A stretch of 59,775 nucleotides of DNA. Origin: Candidatus Zixiibacteriota bacterium. GTDB taxonomy: Bacteria > Zixibacteria > MSB-5A5 > GN15 > FEB-12. The position numbers and the translations under genes were made by a program. Below, piece by piece: positions 8,495-16,240 of this stretch (position 1 is the first letter of the stretch; each line of letters opens with the position of its first letter). A model generated the notes under the pieces. That model did not search any database. It was not told where the DNA came from and worked only from the letters and a program-made list of their open reading frames with translations. Where the stretch lies: contig JAGGTI010000024.1 in NCBI GenBank assembly GCA_021163775.1, forward strand, positions 1 to 59,775, given 5' to 3'.

Positions 8495-11400
8495 ATGAAC
8501 CAGATGTCCATTGATCCGAGACTTCGGATACTGGAACCATTGGGGGTGGGCGGTACGGCTATAGTTCTCAAAGCATATCACGCCGAATTGAAGCGGGTTG
8601 TTGCGGTCAAGCAATGGCGTTCCGATTGCGATACTTCACCTGCTGACTTTCTTCAGTTAGCTAATCGCGAATATGATCTGATCGGTGGGTACCGTTTTCC
8701 CGGGCTGGTACGAATTGTTAAATCGCCACAATCGAGGTATCATCAAATACTGCTTGAGTACTGTCCTGGACCAACGCTGGATAGTGTGAAACGTCCAGAG
8801 AACACAACGATTGCGCTCAATATAATCTCAGCTCTGGCACTCAACCTTGAATTTCTCCGAATCGCCGGCCTGGTTCATGGCGACCTCAAACCGCAAAATG
8901 TGTTCCTGCCTGTAAACTGGCATGAGTTTCATAAAGGTCACTTGTCGTTCGTAAAACTGTCGGACTTCTCGCTGGGATATCGAGCCAAAGCTGGGTCAGA
9001 CCATCGTCTGGGTCTCGGTACGATCGGCTATATGGCTCCAGAAACAATTGTTGATGGTGTAGCCACACATCGTTCGGATCTGTTTGCACTGGGAATTATC
9101 GCTTATCAGTTGCTCACTGGGGTTCACCCATTTCTAAACGAGGACAGCGATCCGGTCAAAGTGAGTAGTCGTATTCGAGAACAAGAACCGATGAGCTTAG
9201 CCGTGTTGAGACCCGATTTGACTCCCGAACTGGTCACCATAGTCACCCAACTGCTCAATAAGAGTGAAGCGTCCAGACCTAAATCAGGATGGGCAACTTG
9301 TGTGGAGTTAGAACAGGCTGGCGCTACTTACCCTTTCCGACGAGCCTGGCGTCCCACATCTCTGTTTAGAACTAACCAAAGCTATGATAAGTATCTGAAC
9401 GATAATTTAACCTTGCAGGACAAAGAATCAGCCCGCCTGCGAGAGTTGACCGGGGGTGATCCCGCCACCCTTCGCCTTCTCCTGACTGCCAACTTTCTCA
9501 GAAATCGGCTGAGCTATGACGGTGACCATTTCAAGTTTACTGATACCATCTACTGGCCACACCGTCTCAGAGCCGAACTCCTTACACGATTCAGCACTGG
9601 TTCATTCGAAATGCGTCGGGCAACAGTCATTACAGCAAGCGTTGGCGGTCATGAAGCGGCTACCCTTCTCGGAATTGCGGACAAGTACAACACTTCGAGT
9701 ACGAGTGATGCTCTGGCTATCCTTCTACTACCACTATTGAAAATTGGAACTATAAAACGCACCTCAGCACGCTACGCACCGGTGGCCGACCGCCTCAATC
9801 GGCATAAACTGGCGATGCATCTGCATTTGCAAGCCGGAGACATGTGCGAAGCCGAGCGCTGTGCTGACCTTGCCGCGCGAAAACACAATCGAAACAATGA
9901 AAACAATGCGGCCTTGGCGCTACTGCACACATTGGACTTGCGTGCCCGTACCGCCGGCAAGGAATTCGAATGTCGGCGCACCCTCCTCCTGAAAGGAAAC
10001 ATTCACAAAGAAATCGGTGAACTTGATCAAGCTGAGGCAATCTACAACCGGATTGTCAACTTGTATCAAAATCATCCGAGTGACAAACTTCTAGCCGAAA
10101 CCCACAAAAATATCGGTGAGATGTTTCGTCTGCGTCAGGATAGTCAATCAGCACTCGCCGCTCTTCAGAAATCACTCAATGTATTTCGCGACCTTAATGA
10201 CGAATTGGAAATCTCGCACACACTGGTGAATATTGGAAATGTCCACTGGGTCGAGAACGATACAAAGCAAGCGCTCATCAATTACCGGGCGGCCTACAAA
10301 ATTCAGGAACAACTTGATGCGAAAGCTGATCTGGCTTCCACGCTACATAACATCGCTTCGATCTATTGCCTCGACGGCCGCACCAAACGTGGGATTTTTC
10401 TTCTTAAGCATACCCTTGGGCTAAAAAAGGAAATCGGGCATCAAGGTGAGATTGCCCGTACCCTGAACAATCTGGGCTATGCCTACCAGATCACTGGCTA
10501 TCCTGCACAGGCGGCAGATTACATCACAGAATCACTGGAGATTAACCGCCGGATCGGTAGCAATAAGGAAGTTCTCTATAATCTGGAGAACCTGGTAACG
10601 CTTCATACTTCGGCGGGACAACTCAAAGACTCGCTCAAGTTTCTTAAGGAAGGCCAACGCCTTGCCACCAAACACAGCCTTACCGCCCACGAGGCACAAT
10701 TTTATCTCCACACTGCAACTATTGCCAAACGCATGGGTCGTTACAACGATGCGGTCCAGGGGTTGAATCGTGTTGATGCCCTACTACCCGAACTCGATGA
10801 TCCCACTCTTAACTTAGCCACAATAATTCAGAAAGCCAGCCTGAGGTATCATCTGGGTGACAACCCTACTGCCCTAAAATTGGCTTTGGATGTTTATTCT
10901 CGTGCCAAAGTAACCAATAATAGCGTACCCGAGCTTGATGCCTTACTTTTGCTAGTTCGTCTGTCTGAAGATCCACAGTACCGGGAGCAGGGTAAAGTCA
11001 TTGTCGATGAACGTCGACTCGTTCGTGATAAACGTCTCCTCGCCTTCGGCCGCCTTGAGTATCTCCTCAACCATCATGAGAATGATGCCGCTCGGGAACT
11101 GGCCGACGGCCTGATTGATCAGTTATCCGAAGTCGAACAGGATTTGGAATTGGCCTGGATGGAATCGCTGGCGGGCCGGATATGTCTGGAGCAAAAACAG
11201 TTCGAGGATGCTAACCGACATTTACAGCGCGCCTTGAAAGCGGCACAGGACTCCGGTGTTCTGCCCGAATTGATTACCGTACAGATACTGCGAGGACAAT
11301 TGGCCAAAACTCAGGGCGATTTTGAGACCGCTTACACTTGCCTGAAACAGGCTCTTGGGGTTGGCCGCACGGTCGCCAACTCGATTGACGATGCCGGTGA

Positions 11401-11500
11401 TCGCCTAATTTACCAGAAGAAACCAGTGATGCAAACTCTGGCGTCTGAGATAGCAACCCTCAGCCGCCAATTAGGTAATAGACAAAGGGCAGGACGGTAA
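8495..11500 (+). CDS. Hanks-type Ser/Thr protein kinase with TPR array
   Basis: A 1001-residue protein. The kinase domain (about 10-275) has the glycine loop LGVGGTAIVLKA, Lys39 in VAVKQW, the catalytic loop HGDLKPQN (Asp130, Asn135), the metal-binding DFS (Asp157) and GYMAPE. The catalytic loop reads HGD rather than HRD, so it is a non-RD kinase. Residues about 310-440 resemble the region that follows the AAA ATPase in large kinase-ATPase regulators (TGGDPATLRLLLTANF), but no Walker A motif is present. From about 480 to 990 there are many TPR repeats. No membrane segment is seen, so it is cytosolic. It follows the histidine kinase by 14 nt, suggesting joint function. Its stop lies inside a terminator-like hairpin. 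Confidence 0.88.
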   Translation: MNQMSIDPRLRILEPLGVGGTAIVLKAYHAELKRVVAVKQWRSDCDTSPADFLQLANREYDLIGGYRFPGLVRIVKSPQSRYHQILLEYCPGPTLDSVKRPENTTIALNIISALALNLEFLRIAGLVHGDLKPQNVFLPVNWHEFHKGHLSFVKLSDFSLGYRAKAGSDHRLGLGTIGYMAPETIVDGVATHRSDLFALGIIAYQLLTGVHPFLNEDSDPVKVSSRIREQEPMSLAVLRPDLTPELVTIVTQLLNKSEASRPKSGWATCVELEQAGATYPFRRAWRPTSLFRTNQSYDKYLNDNLTLQDKESARLRELTGGDPATLRLLLTANFLRNRLSYDGDHFKFTDTIYWPHRLRAELLTRFSTGSFEMRRATVITASVGGHEAATLLGIADKYNTSSTSDALAILLLPLLKIGTIKRTSARYAPVADRLNRHKLAMHLHLQAGDMCEAERCADLAARKHNRNNENNAALALLHTLDLRARTAGKEFECRRTLLLKGNIHKEIGELDQAEAIYNRIVNLYQNHPSDKLLAETHKNIGEMFRLRQDSQSALAALQKSLNVFRDLNDELEISHTLVNIGNVHWVENDTKQALINYRAAYKIQEQLDAKADLASTLHNIASIYCLDGRTKRGIFLLKHTLGLKKEIGHQGEIARTLNNLGYAYQITGYPAQAADYITESLEINRRIGSNKEVLYNLENLVTLHTSAGQLKDSLKFLKEGQRLATKHSLTAHEAQFYLHTATIAKRMGRYNDAVQGLNRVDALLPELDDPTLNLATIIQKASLRYHLGDNPTALKLALDVYSRAKVTNNSVPELDALLLLVRLSEDPQYREQGKVIVDERRLVRDKRLLAFGRLEYLLNHHENDAARELADGLIDQLSEVEQDLELAWMESLAGRICLEQKQFEDANRHLQRALKAAQDSGVLPELITVQILRGQLAKTQGDFETAYTCLKQALGVGRTVANSIDDAGDRLIYQKKPVMQTLASEIATLSRQLGNRQRAGR

Positions 11501-11510
11501 TCCTGCCCTT
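11485..11510. terminator. Bidirectional terminator-like hairpin between convergent genes
   Basis: AAGGGCAGGA (11485-11494) and TCCTGCCCTT (11501-11510) form a perfect 10-bp stem with loop CGGTAA. It includes the kinase stop codon (11498-11500) and lies 25 nt past the stop of the convergent peptide gene. Only short T tails flank it, so it may be a weak or factor-aided terminator. Confidence 0.55.
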
Positions 11511-11534
11511 CGCATGATACATGTTTCGCCAGAA

Positions 11535-11609
11535 CTACTGGCCGCCCATGCTCATTCCGGGAGCGATGCGAGCTTCCAGTACCTCTACCGTCAGTTTGTA
11601 GTCCGTCAT
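11535..11609 (-). CDS. Putative short peptide, possible RiPP or export precursor (24 aa)
   Basis: A 24-codon reading frame, too short for usual gene callers. The peptide reads MTDYKLTVEVL then EARIAPGMSMGGQ. Evidence for expression: a near-perfect Shine-Dalgarno AAAGGAGGTGA ending 4 nt before the ATG, a consensus-like promoter about 90 nt upstream (11698-11726), a palindrome at the predicted transcription start and a hairpin beyond the stop. Immediately upstream on the same strand is a protein joining a PqqD-like domain, an M50 membrane protease and a HlyD-type adaptor, the kind of protein that handles ribosomal peptides. I infer that this is the peptide substrate, with a leader-like N-terminal half and a Gly/Met/Pro-rich C-terminal core. 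No modifying enzyme is encoded nearby. Function is unknown; homologues are needed to prove it is a gene. Confidence 0.6.
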   Translation of the reverse strand: MTDYKLTVEVLEARIAPGMSMGGQ

Positions 11610-11642
11610 GCACTCACCTCCTTTACATCCTGTAGAGGACAT

Positions 11643-11658
11643 CTCTCATCACTGAGAG
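11643..11658 (-). promoter_or_regulatory. Hairpin in the peptide gene leader
   Basis: CTCTCA (11643-11648), TCAC and TGAGAG (11653-11658) form a perfect 6-bp stem with a 4-nt loop, in the predicted 5' leader about 17 nt upstream of the Shine-Dalgarno sequence. It could affect transcript stability or translation. Confidence 0.4.
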
Positions 11659-11667
11659 ACTGTATTA

Positions 11668-11686
11668 TGTGATCATTAAGATCACA
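11668..11686. promoter_or_regulatory. Palindromic operator-like site at the peptide promoter
   Basis: TGTGATC-ATTAA-GATCACA is a perfect inverted repeat with 7-bp arms, located just downstream of the predicted transcription start (about 11691). It resembles CRP/FNR half-sites, but the spacing is longer than the CRP consensus, so the binding protein is unknown. Confidence 0.5.
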
Positions 11687-11697
11687 CTATCATTTTG

Positions 11698-11726
11698 AAT
11701 ATAGTTATGCGTCATTTCGACGTCAA
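11698..11726 (-). promoter_or_regulatory. Sigma70-type promoter of the peptide gene
   Basis: On the minus strand TTGACG (11721-11726), a 17-nt spacer and TATATT (11698-11703). Both boxes match the consensus at five of six positions. The predicted start near 11691 gives a leader of about 80 nt. Nothing else on this strand lies downstream except the 24-codon frame. Confidence 0.65.
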
Positions 11727-11815
11727 GTGGATTTCTACATTACGAAACCATGATTATCCACAATACCACATCACACACAGCATATAACGGGAAATTATTT
11801 CCTACATCAACACGT

Positions 11816-11844
11816 TGATATCATACAGTAACTGTGTGATATCA
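11816..11844. promoter_or_regulatory. 29-bp palindrome in the peptide-protease intergenic region
   Basis: TGATATCA, T, ACAGT, A, ACTGT, G, TGATATCA: symmetric about 11830 with one mismatched pair. It lies in the AT-rich 11610-11936 space, which holds no gene that I can see. A related sequence, TTGATATCA then GTGTGAGAT, stands upstream of the M50 fusion gene (14291-14313), hinting at one shared regulator. Confidence 0.5.
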
Positions 11845-11936
11845 CGCTATTGCACCACACTTAGACAACACATAGTATCACCATTATATGTTACTACAGC
11901 GTTAGTTGGGTTTATTTATTGAAGTTGTACTTTAGA

Positions 11937-14246
11937 TTACCACCACGACCAGAATTCAACCCGAAGAGTCGAGTAGAGTTTGCGGAATCCCTGGGCGAAA
12001 AGCGAACCTGAGCCAGCTTCGATTTTAGCATAGCCAGACATGCCATCACGCAGTAACATCTCAGAATTGTCGACAACAACAGTAACAGGAAAAATAACGC
12101 CCTGTTCGGTCTCGACACCCGCGACTGGAACCAGAATGACTGTACCCTCAAAAGTTCGGTTAGGATATGAACGCACTTTGACCTGCACTTCCTGACCTAT
12201 CTGAATAAGCGGCATATCAAAATCGCTCACGGGCACCAACATCTCGACCATATCAGCATCAGCCACCGACATAATTTCACGACCACCGGTCCCTACTCGC
12301 GCGATGCCGTCAATAGGTGTCACTATCTGACCCGCACTTGCTTGCTGTTTAAGAAACAACAAGCGAGCCTGTTGCTGATCGATCTGGTATCGGATCACAG
12401 CTTCTTCCTCGACCCGAGGGGGAGCTTTCAGCAAATCCAGAGCGGATTGGCGAGTCGCCAGTTCGGCTCGTGCGATTTCAACCTCCGACTGGACAGACTC
12501 TAAACGCTCCTGCGTTTCGTGCAATTTTTCCAAAAGACGGACAATTCGTTGTTCGTCTCGCAGTAGTCGCTGTAAGTTGGCTTCAGCGGCTCTCACCCGA
12601 GCCTGAGCCTCGGCGACTTCTTCTTTGCGAGGTGGCGCTTTGAGCAGGGCCAGTTCACCGTAAAGACGATCTAATTCAGCCTGCCCCGCTTTGATCTCAG
12701 CATTAACCTGATTAGACGACATAATAGCCACGGTATCACCAGCGTACACCTGTTGGCCATCACGCGCGAGTGAAACCACATTCAGAGCCGTCATGTCGGT
12801 AGAACCCAATTGCAAGTAGTCACTGATTGTGCTGGGTGCTTCACCTCCAAAGCGAGTCTGTTTTTCCATCAGACCAGTTTCGCTTAGAGAGATCGTAAAC
12901 TCGGCGATCGGTTGAACCAACACATCACCTGATACCCGTTGTGGCATTGGAATAGTTATGCCTACAACAAGCACAACACCAAAAACAACCAGGTAGCTAA
13001 TCAGTTTCAAAGGTTTTCTCAATAATTGTCGCATGTGACGAATATGGCTCACTATACCGTGAGCCAACCTACCAAAAGTTGATTGTAAGATAACCAGCCA
13101 GACGATAATGAACAACAGCAATCCACCAGCACCAGCTTTAGCCAGCAGAAAAGAAATCACCAGACTGAAGAGATAGCCAAGGAACCAGATCGAGTAAACA
13201 AGAGATGTGAGACTATAGACAACGAAAATTAGCCGTTCCCGTCGGTTGATTTCAAAAGCCTTAACATCCCAGCCCAGAATACGCCGCTGAAACAGATTAC
13301 CCAAATACGCAAAAGCCTTGCGGCGGAGATTTGGGATATTCACCCAGTCCGACAGTAAATAGTAGCCATCGAGCTTAAACAACGGATTGAAATTGAACAG
13401 GCAGTTGATCCAGTTAACCGTCACCAACATCCAGGCCAGGTCGTTAACAAATACACCGGGCGTAGTCACACGCCAAAGAATGACTGACAGCGCCAGAATC
13501 AGTAACTGGAAATACGGCCCGGCCAAAGTAACCGTGATACGCTTCCATTTGTGCTTAAACAGCCAGGCATCGGACAAATCGCAATAGAAACCGGGCTGGA
13601 AATAGATCAACAGAAAACCCATCTCCCTTACCTCGCCACCGTAAAGGCGGCAGACAACTGCATGGGCAAACTCGTGGAGTACCAGGAGACCAAATATGGA
13701 GGCAATCATAAGTACAATCGAGTCGAGCCGCCACAGTTCGACCAAGCTGACCGCAAACTGCTCTACGTTGGCAAATAAAACCGACAGCCCAATAATAATA
13801 ATCAAGCCCTGAACCCCGAACCAGAACGGTCGGTGTAAAGGTCGGTAGAGCGAGGTCAGACGTTCGAGAAACTGTCCGGGCTTAAACGCTTTCAGCTTTA
13901 CAAAGAGAAGACGGCCCAGCCATGACGTACCCATGTGCATACCTACGCTGAACCGCCCGATAGTTTGCTCTGAGCGACTGTTGTCCAGAAACAATAATTT
14001 GTCCATGACACTGACAAATTGACCAACATCATTGGCCGACAGATTGGAACCATATTTCGCATTGAACCGATCTGCCAGATTTTCCGGTGTTGAATAACCA
14101 TCAAACTGGTGCACTAACCAGTGTTCCGGTTCTCTCAGACGAAAGTAATTGCCCCCCACCGGATCCTTGACTGTGTACACAATAGCGCCATCGACTTCGG
14201 ACGGCGAAGAAATCAGATCGGAGCGAAGTTTGGGAAGCTCAGCCAT
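11937..14246 (-). CDS. PqqD-like/M50 site-2 protease/HlyD adaptor fusion
   Basis: A 769-residue membrane protein. Residues 1-90 resemble a PqqD-like peptide-binding domain (NYFRLREPEHWLVHQFDG, then LADRF). Residues about 100-440 are a polytopic M50 metalloprotease with HEFAH (191-195) and the third zinc ligand in FKLDGYYLLSD (Asp293). Residues about 455-769 form a HlyD-type periplasmic adaptor: split lipoyl-like halves around a coiled coil (about 525-640) that contains two copies of LLKAPPR. Known relatives (YydH-like proteins, HlyD adaptors) mature or export ribosomal peptides and bacteriocins. It lies upstream of a 24-codon gene that may be its substrate. No ABC transporter or modifying enzyme is adjacent. 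Confidence 0.85.
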   Translation of the reverse strand: MAELPKLRSDLISSPSEVDGAIVYTVKDPVGGNYFRLREPEHWLVHQFDGYSTPENLADRFNAKYGSNLSANDVGQFVSVMDKLLFLDNSRSEQTIGRFSVGMHMGTSWLGRLLFVKLKAFKPGQFLERLTSLYRPLHRPFWFGVQGLIIIIGLSVLFANVEQFAVSLVELWRLDSIVLMIASIFGLLVLHEFAHAVVCRLYGGEVREMGFLLIYFQPGFYCDLSDAWLFKHKWKRITVTLAGPYFQLLILALSVILWRVTTPGVFVNDLAWMLVTVNWINCLFNFNPLFKLDGYYLLSDWVNIPNLRRKAFAYLGNLFQRRILGWDVKAFEINRRERLIFVVYSLTSLVYSIWFLGYLFSLVISFLLAKAGAGGLLLFIIVWLVILQSTFGRLAHGIVSHIRHMRQLLRKPLKLISYLVVFGVVLVVGITIPMPQRVSGDVLVQPIAEFTISLSETGLMEKQTRFGGEAPSTISDYLQLGSTDMTALNVVSLARDGQQVYAGDTVAIMSSNQVNAEIKAGQAELDRLYGELALLKAPPRKEEVAEAQARVRAAEANLQRLLRDEQRIVRLLEKLHETQERLESVQSEVEIARAELATRQSALDLLKAPPRVEEEAVIRYQIDQQQARLLFLKQQASAGQIVTPIDGIARVGTGGREIMSVADADMVEMLVPVSDFDMPLIQIGQEVQVKVRSYPNRTFEGTVILVPVAGVETEQGVIFPVTVVVDNSEMLLRDGMSGYAKIEAGSGSLFAQGFRKLYSTLRVEFWSWW

Positions 14247-14290
14247 AACTCAATTTACGGCCCCAACCCGGTTTCTACAAGGCTGGAATG

Positions 14291-14313
14291 TTGATATCAG
14301 TATTGTGTGAGAT
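14291..14313. promoter_or_regulatory. TGATATCA motif upstream of the M50 fusion gene
   Basis: TTGATATCA, 5 nt, GTGTGAGATCTAC. This shares TTGATATCA and GTGTGA-AT with the palindrome at 11815-11845 but is less symmetric. It lies about 45-65 nt upstream of the M50 fusion start codon, where an operator would be expected. Confidence 0.35.
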
Positions 14314-16074
14314 CTACTGTCGCAGACAATCCAAAAGACTTCTATTGTAGAAATCTTTCAGTCGATCTCGGCGCACAACCCCAATAACCTTTTTGGAGTC
14401 ATTGTTGTTGATCACGGGAACCAGTTGAAAATCATGTTGTCCCACAAGTTTGTAGGCATCTTCAAGATTATCCGACTTATATAGTGCAAGAGTATCGTTG
14501 TGAACCAAATCCTGAGCAATAACCAGGCAATCCAACGAGTGTTGGCTTAGAAGGTTTCGAATATCCTGAAACGACAGTACACCTTTCATCCGATTCTGTC
14601 GATCCACCACCACGAAATATGACTCGCGGGAATGCTCGATAACGTGAAAAATATCCATTAGAGTGGTCGTGGCAGGTATCGTCTCGAACTCGGGGTCCAT
14701 AACTTCGGCCACAGTGTGCGATTTCAACACATTGACATCCTTGCCACCCTGGATATCAATTCCCCGCTTGAACAGTTTGATCGTATAAATTGAATGCGGG
14801 AAGAGCCGTCCGGCTACTAATACCGCAAACACCACAGTCACCATAAGCGGTAGGATAATCCGGTAGTCGTTAGTCATTTCGAAAATAATTAGAATTGCAG
14901 TAATTGGCGCGTGAGTAGCCCCTGCTACCAAACCGGCCATCCCTACCAGAGCATACGCTCCAGGTGTGGCCGTAACCGAGGGAAACCAATCATGAACCAA
15001 TACCCCAAATGAACCGCCAGCTACAGCGCCCATAAATAACGATGGCGCAAATATGCCACCGGAATTACCGGATCCAAGTGTCAAAGAGGTAGCCGCAAGT
15101 TTCATCATGAACAATACAATCAATAACACCGCTCCCATCTCACCATAGAGAGTGAGCTTGATGGTCTTGTAACCATCAGCAAGAACCTGCGGATAGAAAA
15201 CAGCTATTACACCCAAGAGTAGACCGCCGATGGCTGGTTTGGTCCAGTTGGCTACTTTTAGATTATCAAAAAAGTCTTCGGTGACATCTAACACTCGCGT
15301 AAACAGAACCGAGAAAGCACCAAGGGCAACTCCCATAACGGCATACAGTGGTATCTCCCAAGCCGAGACGAGCGAGTAACTGGGGATGTCAAAAGCTGGG
15401 TGATTGCCCATAAACGTTCGAATAACAACCGATGATACTACCGAAGAAAGTAGCACTGGCGCAAACGTCTTCACAGCAAAATCACCAAGAATAATTTCTG
15501 ATGCGAATATCGCCCCTGCAATAGGGGCATTGAACACAGCAGAGATTCCAGCCGCGGCACCACACCCCACCAAAACCCTGACTCTAGTACCTGACATCCG
15601 AAAAAGCTGTCCAATAGATGATCCCAGAGCCGAGCCGATCTGGACAATCGGTCCCTCACGCCCGGCTGAGCCTCCCGAACCAATACAAATCGCCGATGCA
15701 ACAGTCTTAGCGACCGCAACACGAGGACGAATAATACTGCCAAGACGAGCAACCGCATTCATAACTTCCGGAACCCCATGGCCTTTAGCCTCACTGGCAT
15801 AGTTGTAGACTATTGGCCCAACTATGAGTCCACCAACAGCTGGTATAATTGGTAGCCACCAACGGTAACCGCCCCAGGTGGTAATACCTACAGTCGAGGA
15901 GAGGACTTGATCTGTCAGACCAAAAAATAGCTCATTACAGAATTCTATCAGTTTAATAAAGCCGATTGCCCCAAATGACGTAGACAACCCAACAATCACT
16001 GATAAAAGGATCAGCAGGTTAGACTCCGAAAGTTGGAGGCTACGTATCAATTTTGTCAACATTTGTCGATTCAT
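14314..16074 (-). CDS. CLC-family chloride transporter or channel with CBS domains
   Basis: A 586-residue membrane protein. The anion-pathway motifs are visible: GHGVPEV (98-104), GSGGSAGREGP (132-142, gating Glu140) and GSGNSGGIFAPSLF. A C-terminal pair of CBS domains (about 450-575) probably senses a nucleotide. Two positions differ from E. coli ClcA: the selectivity serine of GSGIP is His99, and the inner proton-pathway glutamate (second Glu of IIEE) is Ile in FASEII, so proton coupling may differ or be absent. It is upstream of the M50 fusion on the same strand with a 67-nt gap, so cotranscription is possible, but no functional link is evident. Confidence 0.9.
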   Translation of the reverse strand: MNRQMLTKLIRSLQLSESNLLILLSVIVGLSTSFGAIGFIKLIEFCNELFFGLTDQVLSSTVGITTWGGYRWWLPIIPAVGGLIVGPIVYNYASEAKGHGVPEVMNAVARLGSIIRPRVAVAKTVASAICIGSGGSAGREGPIVQIGSALGSSIGQLFRMSGTRVRVLVGCGAAAGISAVFNAPIAGAIFASEIILGDFAVKTFAPVLLSSVVSSVVIRTFMGNHPAFDIPSYSLVSAWEIPLYAVMGVALGAFSVLFTRVLDVTEDFFDNLKVANWTKPAIGGLLLGVIAVFYPQVLADGYKTIKLTLYGEMGAVLLIVLFMMKLAATSLTLGSGNSGGIFAPSLFMGAVAGGSFGVLVHDWFPSVTATPGAYALVGMAGLVAGATHAPITAILIIFEMTNDYRIILPLMVTVVFAVLVAGRLFPHSIYTIKLFKRGIDIQGGKDVNVLKSHTVAEVMDPEFETIPATTTLMDIFHVIEHSRESYFVVVDRQNRMKGVLSFQDIRNLLSQHSLDCLVIAQDLVHNDTLALYKSDNLEDAYKLVGQHDFQLVPVINNNDSKKVIGVVRRDRLKDFYNRSLLDCLRQ

Positions 16075-16162
16075 GAAAGTCTGAGGAATCTATAGCTTTT
16101 TCTCACCCTTGCAACGATTTTGTGGTACCGAACTAACATTTTACAACTAACGTTCACAGAGC

Positions 16163-16190
16163 TTGACTAAATCTACTATTTCGGTAAATT
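16163..16190 (+). promoter_or_regulatory. Promoter of the FAD oxidoreductase gene
   Basis: TTGACT (16163-16168), 16-nt spacer, TAAATT (16185-16190). The predicted leader to the GTG start is about 44 nt. Confidence 0.5.
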
Positions 16191-16240
16191 AGTGGAAATG
16201 TTAAGTTTACAATGTTCTTTGATACATAAAGAGGAATGAA

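Noticed and set aside
11707-11787. 26-codon plus-strand frame in the peptide-protease intergenic region
   Set aside because: No ribosome site upstream, and it overlaps the peptide promoter on the opposite strand.
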